Below are positions 1-5,096 of a stretch of DNA of 5,675 nucleotides, in pieces; position 1 is the first letter of the stretch, and every line of letters starts with the position of its first letter. The translations under genes were made by a program, and so were the position numbers. Origin of the DNA: Planktothrix sp. UBA8402 (lineage in GTDB: Bacteria; Cyanobacteriota; Cyanobacteriia; Cyanobacteriales; Microcoleaceae); NCBI GenBank assembly GCA_003456035.1, contig DMPJ01000282.1, positions 641 to 6,315 on the forward strand, written 5' to 3'. The notes under the pieces are model-generated. The model worked only from the letters and a program-made list of their open reading frames with translations. It was not told the origin of the DNA and did no database searches.

Positions 1-17
1 TTTGTGTCTTTGTGGTT
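1..17. repeat. fragment of a dispersed intergenic repeat
   Basis: The first 17 bases read, on the minus strand, AACCACAAAGACACAAA. I recall this as a common interspersed intergenic motif in cyanobacteria and some other bacteria. It lies just downstream of the LD-carboxypeptidase stop and is cut by the window edge, so its full length cannot be judged. Confidence 0.35.
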
Positions 18-32
18 AAATTAGACTTAACT

Positions 33-932
33 CTAACCCCAACTCAATGTTCCTTTTTCTCCATCAAGATTAACCACCATCCCAACGGGTAAAATAGGAT
101 TTGCTCCTTGATGACCAAAAGGTAAATTGGAGACAATGGGAATGCCTAAATCCCCTAAGCGATCGCGTAATACTTCTTCCAAAGTAAAACTATTAGAATT
201 CCCTTTGGTATCACAATGACTAAATCTTCCTAATCCAATTCCTCTAACTCCTTTAAAACCTCCGACCATGCGCCAATAGGTTAACATTCGATCCAAACGA
301 TAGGGTTCTTCATTAACATCTTCAAAAGCAATAACAGTATCAGTTAAATCCGGTTGATAGGCTGTTCCTAATAGATGGGTTGCCACAGTTAAGTTAGCTG
401 GAAATAATCGGCCTGAAACACATTTTCCACCCCAACCTTCTCCTTGTAAAGTATCAAAAAATCCGGTTTCTATTCCTTTAAATAAACGTTGAATTGACCA
501 ATCTGGCTCAGTAGCTAAGGTGGTAATAACTGGGCCATGAATGCCGATAATTTGGGGGTGATTTGCAAAAGCCCATAATAGTCCGGTAATATCAGAAAAT
601 CCAATTAAAAATTTAGGATCTGGGGAAATTTGGGTGATATTTTCCCAATTCCAACCTTCTAATAATCGAGTTGACCCAAACCCGCCCCTAGCGCATAAAA
701 TCCCGCGACAATTGGGATCGTTTAAGGCTTCTATTAGCTGTTGTCGGCGGTTTTCATCTGTTCCGGCTAAATAGCCTGTAAGTTGATCAAAACCTGATGT
801 TAATTCAATATTATAACCGTGCGATCGCCAAATTTCCAGCCCAGCTTCAAACCTTTCCCATTCTCTTAATGCTCCACTGGGGGTAATTACTCTTAATTTA
901 TCTCCGGGTTTTAATCCTTGAAAATTGATCAT
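33..932 (-). CDS. LD-carboxypeptidase, peptidase family S66 (LdcA/MccF type)
   Basis: A 299-residue serine peptidase, the usual full length for S66. Family members remove the terminal D-alanine from L,D-linked tetrapeptides during peptidoglycan recycling; the MccF branch instead cleaves microcin C-type nucleotide-peptides. The expected landmarks are present in order: ITPSG near residue 16, ARGGFGS at 81-87, the nucleophile Ser113 in GFSDIT, HGPV at 132-135, Glu204 in FEDVNEEPYRLDRML, and His274 in PFGHQGAN followed by LPVG. The Ser-Glu-His triad is therefore intact. No signal peptide is visible, which fits a cytoplasmic enzyme. The ATG at 932 places the N-terminal LKPGD/ITPSG block where the family has it; no clear Shine-Dalgarno precedes it. 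It lies 52 bp downstream of the glycosyltransferase and could be co-transcribed. Family is certain; LdcA versus MccF-like substrate is not resolved. Confidence 0.93.
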   Translation of the reverse strand: MINFQGLKPGDKLRVITPSGALREWERFEAGLEIWRSHGYNIELTSGFDQLTGYLAGTDENRRQQLIEALNDPNCRGILCARGGFGSTRLLEGWNWENITQISPDPKFLIGFSDITGLLWAFANHPQIIGIHGPVITTLATEPDWSIQRLFKGIETGFFDTLQGEGWGGKCVSGRLFPANLTVATHLLGTAYQPDLTDTVIAFEDVNEEPYRLDRMLTYWRMVGGFKGVRGIGLGRFSHCDTKGNSNSFTLEEVLRDRLGDLGIPIVSNLPFGHQGANPILPVGMVVNLDGEKGTLSWG

Positions 933-967
933 GATTGATTGTTTTTTTGTGTTATGAAATAATGAGA

Positions 968-983
968 AAGCCCTGAAGGGCTT
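968..983 (-). terminator. short hairpin directly after the glycosyltransferase stop
   Basis: AAGCCC-TGAA-GGGCTT is a perfect 6-bp stem with a 4-base loop, one base beyond the stop codon of the minus-strand glycosyltransferase. In the minus direction it is followed by a mixed TCTCATTATTTC stretch and not a clean U-run, so termination would be weak. The flanking TAGTAAGCCC...GGGCTT pattern also resembles a dispersed cyanobacterial palindrome, so it may be a repeat first and a terminator or mRNA 3'-end stabiliser second. Confidence 0.4.
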
Positions 984-984
984 A

Positions 985-2052
985 CTACGAAAGAAGTTGA
1001 AATAACCATTGTTCCATGCGATCGCCTAATTTATCTAAAGAGTATTCGGTTTCTGCCTGTTTACGACACACAGAACGGTCAATTTTATCTATATTATTGA
1101 TAGCATGAACTAACTGATTAATATTATCAGGTTCTACTAACCAACCGGTAATTCCATCTCGAATAATTTCTGTCGGCCCCCCTCGACGATAGGAGATGAC
1201 TGGAACACCACAGGCTAAGGCTTCAATAGCCACATTTCCAAAGGCTTCTATCCAGCGATGGGTCATCATTAACGCCCGACATTGACCTAGTTTGGCTTGA
1301 AGTTTTTCTGTTGATAAAAAGCCTAAATATTCGATAGGAGCATCGACATAATTATTCAGAATAGTTTGCCAATAAATGGGGTCTTGAATTTTACCCATAA
1401 TGATTAAGGGAATTCCGGTTTTAGCTGAAGCAGCCACCGCATCTTCTAAGCCTTTTTCTGGGGAAATTCTACCTATCCAAGCTAATTGATTTTGGGGTTG
1501 ACTGCAAAAACAATATTGAGATAATTCAATAGCACTACTTAAATAAAAATAACCCTCTTTTAAACCAAAGGTTTCCGCTTGACTATGGCTATAAAATGCG
1601 ATAGAATTAGGACATTGTTGGATCAGGTCTTGAACAGCCCTATCCATGATATCGGTTAAAGATCCCATAGTAATTAAATGGATTAATTTACCCCGAAAAA
1701 AAGGAGTGAGAAATAAAGGCAACCAATCATAAGCAAAATTCATAATAACATCATACTGATCCGCTATTTTTATGGTATGATTCCACATATTAGCTAATAC
1801 AGAATTATCGGGTAAAATTACTGGATCTTGACGACTTTGGGTTTGGGCTGAAGTTTGTAATTCTCCTGAAATTTCTACTATTGAAAAAGATTCTAATTTA
1901 GAAGTTTCGGGAGCAACAATAGTTATTTCATGACCCCGTTTTCGCAAAATATTTGCCAGATTTAATACCGTTAATTCCACACCGCCTCCCAACCCAGACC
2001 CCAAAGGCCCAACCGGAGTTGATACTAATAATAATTTGAAAGATTTGTTCAT
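985..2052 (-). CDS. GT4 glycosyltransferase, probable UDP-glucose:tetrahydrobiopterin glucosyltransferase
   Basis: A 355-residue GT-B fold retaining glycosyltransferase. The N-terminal half starts with LLLVSTPVGPLGSGLGGGVE (residues 7-26), a nucleotide-sugar transferase opening with a glycine-rich loop. The C-terminal GT4 domain starts at WIGRISPEKGLEDA (192-205) and holds the EX7E motif, Glu269 and Glu277, in EAFGNVAIEALACGVPVI, followed by RGGPTEII (290-297) and GWLVEPDN. From memory, the N-terminal block, the NFAYDWLPLFLTPFF segment (105-119) and ITMGSLTDIMD match the Synechococcus PCC 7942 BGluT enzyme, which glucosylates tetrahydrobiopterin to make a cyanobacterial pterin glycoside; I could not run an alignment. 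No signal peptide or membrane segment is seen. The ATG at 2052 starts right before the first beta strand, which supports it. The upstream gap is made of repeats and shows no convincing promoter. Glycosyltransferase family is secure, acceptor identity moderately so. Confidence 0.88.
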   Translation of the reverse strand: MNKSFKLLLVSTPVGPLGSGLGGGVELTVLNLANILRKRGHEITIVAPETSKLESFSIVEISGELQTSAQTQSRQDPVILPDNSVLANMWNHTIKIADQYDVIMNFAYDWLPLFLTPFFRGKLIHLITMGSLTDIMDRAVQDLIQQCPNSIAFYSHSQAETFGLKEGYFYLSSAIELSQYCFCSQPQNQLAWIGRISPEKGLEDAVAASAKTGIPLIIMGKIQDPIYWQTILNNYVDAPIEYLGFLSTEKLQAKLGQCRALMMTHRWIEAFGNVAIEALACGVPVISYRRGGPTEIIRDGITGWLVEPDNINQLVHAINNIDKIDRSVCRKQAETEYSLDKLGDRMEQWLFQLLS

Positions 2053-2082
2053 ATATAGTTATTATTTTTCGATACTTAATTA

Positions 2083-2103
2083 CCCATCACCCATCACCCA
2101 TCA
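2083..2103. repeat. three tandem heptamers CCCATCA
   Basis: CCCATCA occurs three times back to back, preceded by a partial TTACCCATCA unit. On the minus strand it is TGATGGG, one base away from the TAATGGG unit that makes up the large array near hemC. It lies 30 bp upstream of the glycosyltransferase start, where a promoter might be expected. It is a short tandemly repeated repetitive (STRR) sequence of the kind known in cyanobacteria. Confidence 0.75.
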
Positions 2104-2177
2104 CGGATTTAAGAGGATGACGCCGATTAACACAGATTAAAATCCGTGAAATCCGTGAAATCATCTTCAATCCGTGA
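2101..2177. repeat. dispersed-type repeat built on AATCCGTGA, with a 10-bp stem-loop
   Basis: AATCCGTGA appears at 2141-2149, 2150-2158 and 2169-2177, and its complement TCACGGATT at 2101-2109. The arms 2101-2110 and 2140-2149 form a perfect 10-bp stem around a 29-base loop. The sequence between them (GATTAACACAGATTA and neighbours) is of a type I recall as scattered between genes in many bacterial genomes. It fills most of the gap between the muramidase stop and the glycosyltransferase start. There is no U-run on either side, so it is not an obvious intrinsic terminator. Confidence 0.65.
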
Positions 2178-2193
2178 TCCCCATTCCCCTAAA

Positions 2194-2841
2194 TTATTGT
2201 TTTTTGAGTAAATCAACGGCTTCTTGTAATAACCGGATAGCCTGTTCTATTTTACTCAATATTTCCGTTTGACTGACGGGTTTTGCGGTTGGTTGGGGTG
2301 TTGTTAATCCGCCTAATTCATTTACATAGCGCAATAAATCTTGATCTCGTCGTAACCATCCCGCTAAGAAAATTTCTTGACTGGGGTTAGCTTTTACTCT
2401 TTGATAACGATAATCAATTCGACCTTGACAATAGCGTTGGGCGGTTTGTAAATTATTGACTTTTTCTAATGCAACTTTTGATTTGGCGCCGAAATTCCCA
2501 TCAACTGTTAACCCGCCAATGGCTTCTTGTAGGAATTCTAAACTACCTTTGACACTAAAATTAACGGCGGTATCAAAATGGGCTACTGCTAAGGGTAACA
2601 CCATTGAATCTGCTAAACAGGGTTTCCAAAATTGTTCATAATAAATCTGTTCTACTTCACTTTGGATAATTTGTAAAACTGATTTAGAGGGTAATTTTTT
2701 TCCCCGTAAATAGATATCATAGGTAGGTTGAGAAATACCATAGTTTACTGTACCTGCTAAGTCTCTGGAGTCGCCGACACCAGCTTCCCATTTTAAGGTA
2801 AATTTTAACGCGGTTTTAAAGGCTTCAGGATATTCAGGCAT
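2194..2841 (-). CDS. GH108-type lysozyme-like N-acetylmuramidase with C-terminal peptidoglycan-binding domain
   Basis: A 215-residue protein of the glycoside hydrolase 108 / 'secretion activator' family, which hydrolyses the MurNAc-GlcNAc backbone of peptidoglycan and is common in phage endolysins and bacterial chromosomes. Residues 7-45 carry the N-terminal signature: LKWEAG with the presumed catalytic Glu19, then GDSRDLAGTVNYGIS and a YDIY block. Residues 86-130 (AHFDTAVNFS, LQEAIGG, TVDGNFGAKSKVAL) match the C-terminal PG_binding_3-like region. The last 25 residues are a charged amphipathic helix after a Pro/Thr linker. I place the start at the ATG at 2841 (MPEYPEAFK). The upstream ATG at 2898 would add 19 residues (ITHYPLPITHY) that are only a translation of the heptamer repeat. 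No signal peptide is visible and no holin gene is adjacent, so the export route is unknown. Confidence 0.85.
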   Translation of the reverse strand: MPEYPEAFKTALKFTLKWEAGVGDSRDLAGTVNYGISQPTYDIYLRGKKLPSKSVLQIIQSEVEQIYYEQFWKPCLADSMVLPLAVAHFDTAVNFSVKGSLEFLQEAIGGLTVDGNFGAKSKVALEKVNNLQTAQRYCQGRIDYRYQRVKANPSQEIFLAGWLRRDQDLLRYVNELGGLTTPQPTAKPVSQTEILSKIEQAIRLLQEAVDLLKKQ

Positions 2842-2851
2842 GGTTTTATTT

Positions 2852-2886
2852 AGGTAATGGGTAATAGGTAATGGGTAATGGGTAAT
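2852..2886. repeat. small heptamer array (five units, GGGTAAT/AGGTAAT)
   Basis: Five consecutive 7-mers read AGGTAAT, GGGTAAT, AGGTAAT, GGGTAAT, GGGTAAT. The array begins 10 bp upstream of the muramidase ATG, so it occupies the 5' leader of that gene. It uses the same unit types as the long array at 3035-3217, from which it is separated by the two hairpin elements. Confidence 0.85.
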
Positions 2887-2890
2887 TAAT

Positions 2891-2950
2891 ATAAACATAA
2901 GCAGTGCGAGCGTCCTCGCTCGCTAGATTATACGGTTTAAATGCTTAGTT
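2891..2950. mobile_element. hairpin element copy 1, MITE-like with imperfect terminal inverted repeats
   Basis: A 60-bp unit with two nested inverted repeats. The outer arms TAAACATAAGCA (2892-2903) and TGCTTAGTTTA (2942-2952) are complementary except for one bulged A. The inner hairpin GCGAGCG-TCCT-CGCTCGC spans 2906-2923. TAAT lies on both sides (2887-2890 and 2951-2954), which could be a target duplication, but TAAT is also part of every surrounding heptamer. It has no coding capacity. It may be a miniature transposable element or a REP-like palindromic repeat inserted into the heptamer array. Confidence 0.5.
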
Positions 2951-2967
2951 TAATAGTAATGGGTAAT

Positions 2968-3030
2968 ATAAACATAAGCAGTGCGAGCGTCCTCGCTCGC
3001 TAGATTATACCGTTTAAATGCTTAGTAGTT
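2968..3030. mobile_element. hairpin element copy 2, same orientation, 77 bp after copy 1
   Basis: Nearly identical to copy 1 (2891-2950). The differences are one substitution (C at 3011 where copy 1 has G at 2934) and a 3-base insertion AGT at 3027-3029 near the right arm. The inner hairpin is at 2983-3000. TAAT flanks it again (2964-2967 and 3031-3034). The repeat period, including one GGGTAAT heptamer, is 77 bp (2887 to 2964), so the pair looks like a tandem duplication of element plus heptamer, although two insertions into the same repeat would look similar. Confidence 0.55.
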
Positions 3031-3034
3031 TAAT

Positions 3035-3217
3035 GGGTAATGGGTAATGGGTAATGGGTAATGGGTAATAGGGAATAGGTAATGGGTAATAGGGAATAGG
3101 TAATGGGTAATGGGTAATGGGTAATAGGGAATAGGTAATAATGGGTAATGGGTAATAGGGAATAGGGAATAATAGGGAATAGGGAATAATAGGGAATAGG
3201 GAATAATAGGGAATAAT
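3035..3217. repeat. long heptamer tandem array (STRR), 24 units in three variants
   Basis: I count 24 seven-base units: 11 GGGTAAT, 10 AGGGAAT and 3 AGGTAAT, plus five 3-base AAT insertions (3140, 3171, 3188, 3205, 3215). The order is not random. The left end is five pure GGGTAAT units, the middle repeats AGGGAAT-AGGTAAT-GGGTAAT, and the right end repeats a 17-base block AAT-AGGGAAT-AGGGAAT. Long open frames on the minus strand here spell only periodic Pro-Ile-Tyr-Leu peptides and are not genes. The array lies between the muramidase and hemC. Confidence 0.93.
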
Positions 3218-3218
3218 A

Positions 3219-3236
3219 GCGAGCGGGGACGCTCGC
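3219..3236. repeat. third copy of the hairpin core, opposite orientation
   Basis: GCGAGCG-GGGA-CGCTCGC is a perfect 7-bp stem with a 4-base loop. Read on the minus strand with its flank (AGTGCGAGCG-TCCC-CGCTCGCTA) it matches the core of the two elements at 2906-2923 and 2983-3000, with one loop base changed. The outer TAAACATAAGCA arms are absent, so it is either a fragment or the basic form of the repeat. It closes the heptamer array and lies 48 bp downstream of the hemC stop, where it could also act as an mRNA 3'-end hairpin; no U-run follows. Confidence 0.75.
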
Positions 3237-3284
3237 ACTACTACAAGAAATCGGAGAAATATCAACACCCAAATTTGATTAAAA

Positions 3285-4247
3285 TTAACTACGCTGAATT
3301 TCAGCAAAAATCTCGTTTAAGATTTCTTGGGCACCTTGATCTTTGAGTTTATTGGCGAGTTGAATACCTAAATTTTCCGCATCGTTGGTATTTCCGGTGA
3401 CGGTATCTTTAATTAACCGTTTGCCATCAAGACTGGCTACCATTCCGACTACGGTAAGTTGGTCGCCCTCAATAGCGGTATTCACACCAATAGGAACTTG
3501 ACAACCTCCTTCTAACTCGCGTAAAAATGCCCGTTCAGCATAACATCTTTGGGCGGTGGGAGTGTGTTCGAGGACTTTAATAATATCGAGAATATCGCTA
3601 TCTCCCTCTCGACATTCTATCCCTAATGCTCCTTGTCCGACGGCGTGGAGGGAAATTTCTGGGGCGATGACTTGGTGAATGCGATCGCTCATTCCCAAAC
3701 GAACTAACCCAGCAACAGCCAGAATAATGGCATCATATTCTCCATTATCCAATTTTTGTAACCGAGTATTCAGGTTGCCACGAATATCTTTGAATTGTAA
3801 ATGGGGATAATGATATTTGAGTTGGGCTAGGCGTCGCAGGGAAGAAGTCCCAATAATAGCACCAGGTGGTAGGGTTTCTAGTTGTTGATCTTTATGGTTT
3901 TCATGAACAACTAAAGCATCGGCGGGATCTTCGCGTTCTGAGACACAGCCTAACATTAATCCTTCGGGAAGTCGAGTTGGTAAATCCTTGAGGGAGTGCA
4001 CCGCAATATCACTGCTGTGGTCAAGCATCCCTAATTCTAATTCTTTGGTAAATAGTCCCTTATCGCCAATTTTAGCCAGGGCGACATCCAGGATGTTATC
4101 GCCTTGGGTAGACATGGTTTGCACCTCAAAGGTGATATCGGGGAAGTGTTTCTGAAGTTCTTCCTGTACCCAATAGGTTTGGACTAGGGCGAGTTGGCTT
4201 TTGCGCGATGCAATGCGGACGGTACGAGTCGGGGCAGATACAGACAT
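3285..4247 (-). CDS. hemC: porphobilinogen deaminase (hydroxymethylbilane synthase)
   Basis: Cytoplasmic enzyme that joins four porphobilinogen molecules into hydroxymethylbilane on the tetrapyrrole route to haem, chlorophyll and bilins (EC 2.5.1.61). The 320-residue protein is of normal length and carries all family signatures: [11 protein letters not shown] (11-21), [13 protein letters not shown] (59-71), HSLKDLPT (84-91) with catalytic Asp88, [11 protein letters not shown] (133-143), [10 protein letters not shown] (154-163), and [10 protein letters not shown] (245-254) in which Cys249 binds the dipyrromethane cofactor. A TTG at 4265 in the same frame would add six residues (MYYCFS), but the ATG at 4247 fits the family N-terminus better. 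No strong Shine-Dalgarno precedes it. The gene is divergent from the toxin-antitoxin island and probably monocistronic; downstream lie 443 bp of repeats. Confidence 0.97.
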   Translation of the reverse strand: MSVSAPTRTVRIASRKSQLALVQTYWVQEELQKHFPDITFEVQTMSTQGDNILDVALAKIGDKGLFTKELELGMLDHSSDIAVHSLKDLPTRLPEGLMLGCVSEREDPADALVVHENHKDQQLETLPPGAIIGTSSLRRLAQLKYHYPHLQFKDIRGNLNTRLQKLDNGEYDAIILAVAGLVRLGMSDRIHQVIAPEISLHAVGQGALGIECREGDSDILDIIKVLEHTPTAQRCYAERAFLRELEGGCQVPIGVNTAIEGDQLTVVGMVASLDGKRLIKDTVTGNTNDAENLGIQLANKLKDQGAQEILNEIFAEIQRS

Positions 4248-4281
4248 ACTAAAGCAATAATACAAGCTAATAAAGTCACTT

Positions 4282-4311
4282 GATCTAGCCTACCGCAGAG
4301 AGGGACGTCAA
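4282..4311 (-). promoter_or_regulatory. candidate hemC promoter
   Basis: On the minus strand TTGACG (4311-4306) matches five of six -35 consensus bases and is followed after 18 bases by TAGATC (4287-4282), a poor -10. This lies about 35 bp upstream of the hemC ATG, a reasonable leader length. The weak -10 keeps confidence low. The rest of the 4248-4443 gap contains a GT-rich stretch (4320-4352) that forms no convincing hairpin. Confidence 0.3.
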
Positions 4312-4429
4312 TGTTGTTAAGGTGTGTGACGGAGGCGGGTGTTCGGTGTCGGCATTTTTTATGAGGTGATCTTAAATCTAATTTCTATATGCTAGACTTA
4401 AAGTTATTATTGATTAAATTTATGTAAAA

Positions 4430-4445
4430 ATGATTTATAAATCAT
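4430..4445. promoter_or_regulatory. 16-bp perfect palindrome over the hicA start codon, possible operator
   Basis: ATGATTTATAAATCAT is a perfect inverted repeat whose last two bases are the AT of the hicA start codon. Toxin-antitoxin operons are usually autorepressed by the antitoxin binding a palindrome at the promoter or start, so this is the natural operator candidate. The adjacent HicB-like protein appears to lack a DNA-binding domain, so if the site is used, the ribbon-helix-helix protein downstream is the better candidate ligand. It is AT-rich, so chance occurrence is possible. Confidence 0.4.
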
Positions 4446-4689
4446 GCCACAGTTTAAAGTATTATCCGGTGAAGAAGTTATTTCGATCTTAGGTCGCTTT
4501 GGTTTTGAAATCCATAGTCAAAAAGGAAGCCATGTTAAACTACGCCGTTATAATTTGGGTAATAAGGAAACCTTAACAGTCCCTAATCACCGACAGTTAG
4601 ATCCAGGAACCTGTAAAGCTATTTTCAAACAAGCGGCTAAATATATTCCTGAGTCAGAGCTTGGGGTTTACTTCTATAAAAAATATTAA
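4444..4689 (+). CDS. hicA: HicA-family toxin (YcfA-like mRNA interferase)
   Basis: An 81-residue protein with the double-stranded-RNA-binding-like fold of HicA toxins, ribosome-independent mRNA endonucleases kept inactive by HicB. Visible family features are LSGEEVISILGRFGFE (7-22), QKGSHVKLRR (26-35) with the catalytic His30, TVPNH (45-49) and PGTCKAIFKQA (54-64). The catalytic His is present, so the toxin could be active. At 81 residues it is slightly longer than minimal HicA proteins because of a C-terminal extension (SELGVYFYKKY). The first ATG is the only sensible start. No Shine-Dalgarno is seen; the palindrome at 4430-4445 occupies that position. The gene stands first in the plus-strand island, and the next gene (HicB-like) begins 150 bp downstream, an unusually wide gap for this pair. 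Confidence 0.88.
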   Translation: MPQFKVLSGEEVISILGRFGFEIHSQKGSHVKLRRYNLGNKETLTVPNHRQLDPGTCKAIFKQAAKYIPESELGVYFYKKY

Positions 4690-4782
4690 TCTTTATAAAG
4701 AAATCTACTTATTCACGGTTATGAAAAGTTGAAGGGAGAAATATAGATTAAACGTATTGTTGCAGGCTATGTAAATTGAGGC

Positions 4783-4822
4783 TAGGGTGTGTTAAATTAA
4801 AAGGTAACATACCCTATTTTTT
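4783..4822 (+). terminator. intrinsic terminator-like hairpin between hicA and the hicB-like gene
   Basis: TAGGGTGTGTTA (4783-4794) pairs with TAACATACCCTA (4805-4816) over 12 bp, with a single G-U wobble and a 10-base loop, and is followed at once by six T residues (4817-4822). This is the layout of a Rho-independent terminator for plus-strand transcription, and it ends 17 bp before the HicB-like start codon. It would end hicA transcripts or attenuate read-through into hicB. The same dyad could instead be a DNA operator. No AT-tract suits termination in the opposite direction. Confidence 0.65.
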
Positions 4823-4839
4823 GAGTTTACCGGAAAATT

Positions 4840-5091
4840 ATGTCGATGTCATTAAAAGAAAATATCCAAGCCATTATTCATCGAGGCGAACAACAGGGTT
4901 ATGTTGCTGAATGCCTTGATATTAATGTAGTCACACAGGGAGAAACCTTAGATGATGTGGTTTATAATTTACAAGAGGCTATTGCTTTACATTTAGAAGA
5001 TGAAAATTTAACCGAATTTGGACTTATTGATCATCCTTCAATCTTGATTGAATTTGAGTTAAAGTTTGATTGTGTACCTTTTTTGAAATAA
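4840..5091 (+). CDS. hicB: HicB-like antitoxin (UPF0150 type), single domain
   Basis: An 83-residue protein with the partial RNase H-like fold of HicB antitoxins, which bind and neutralise HicA. The typical pattern is seen: a first strand LKENIQAIIHRGEQQGYVAECLDI split across residues 5-28, the turn VVTQGETLDDVVYNLQEAIALHL in which a helix follows the TQGET motif (32-36), and an acidic tail. Full-length HicB proteins often carry a C-terminal helix-turn-helix or ribbon-helix-helix domain; none is visible here, so direct DNA binding is doubtful. ATG at 4840 has only a weak GGA upstream; ATG at 4846 is an alternative two codons later. Pairing with the HicA gene upstream is inferred from family and proximity, though 150 bp and a terminator-like hairpin separate them. 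The order toxin then antitoxin is normal for hicAB. Confidence 0.8.
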   Translation: MSMSLKENIQAIIHRGEQQGYVAECLDINVVTQGETLDDVVYNLQEAIALHLEDENLTEFGLIDHPSILIEFELKFDCVPFLK

Positions 5092-5096
5092 AAAAT

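Noticed and set aside
2456..2641. Plus-strand open frame of 61 codons
   Set aside because: It lies wholly inside the well-supported muramidase gene on the other strand, has no ribosome binding site and no recognisable features.
3035..3217. CRISPR array
   Set aside because: Units are 7 bp with no spacers of constant length; this is a simple tandem repeat.
3014..3307. Two overlapping minus-strand open frames rich in Pro-Ile-Tyr-Leu-Pro
   Set aside because: They are translations of the heptamer array in different frames. A 7-base repeat without stops stays open in several frames, and nothing resembles a protein family.
4248..4265. TTG start that would lengthen HemC by six residues
   Set aside because: The added MYYCFS has no counterpart in the family, and the ATG at 4247 gives the normal N-terminus.
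4316..4360. GT-rich stretch ending in six T as a terminator
   Set aside because: The strand has too few C residues to form a stable stem before the T-run, and no plus-strand gene ends there.
4410..4441. TTGATT ... TATAAA as a hicA promoter
   Set aside because: The spacing of 19-20 bases is long and the -10 would abut the ATG, which would require a leaderless message. The palindrome explains the AT-rich sequence equally well.
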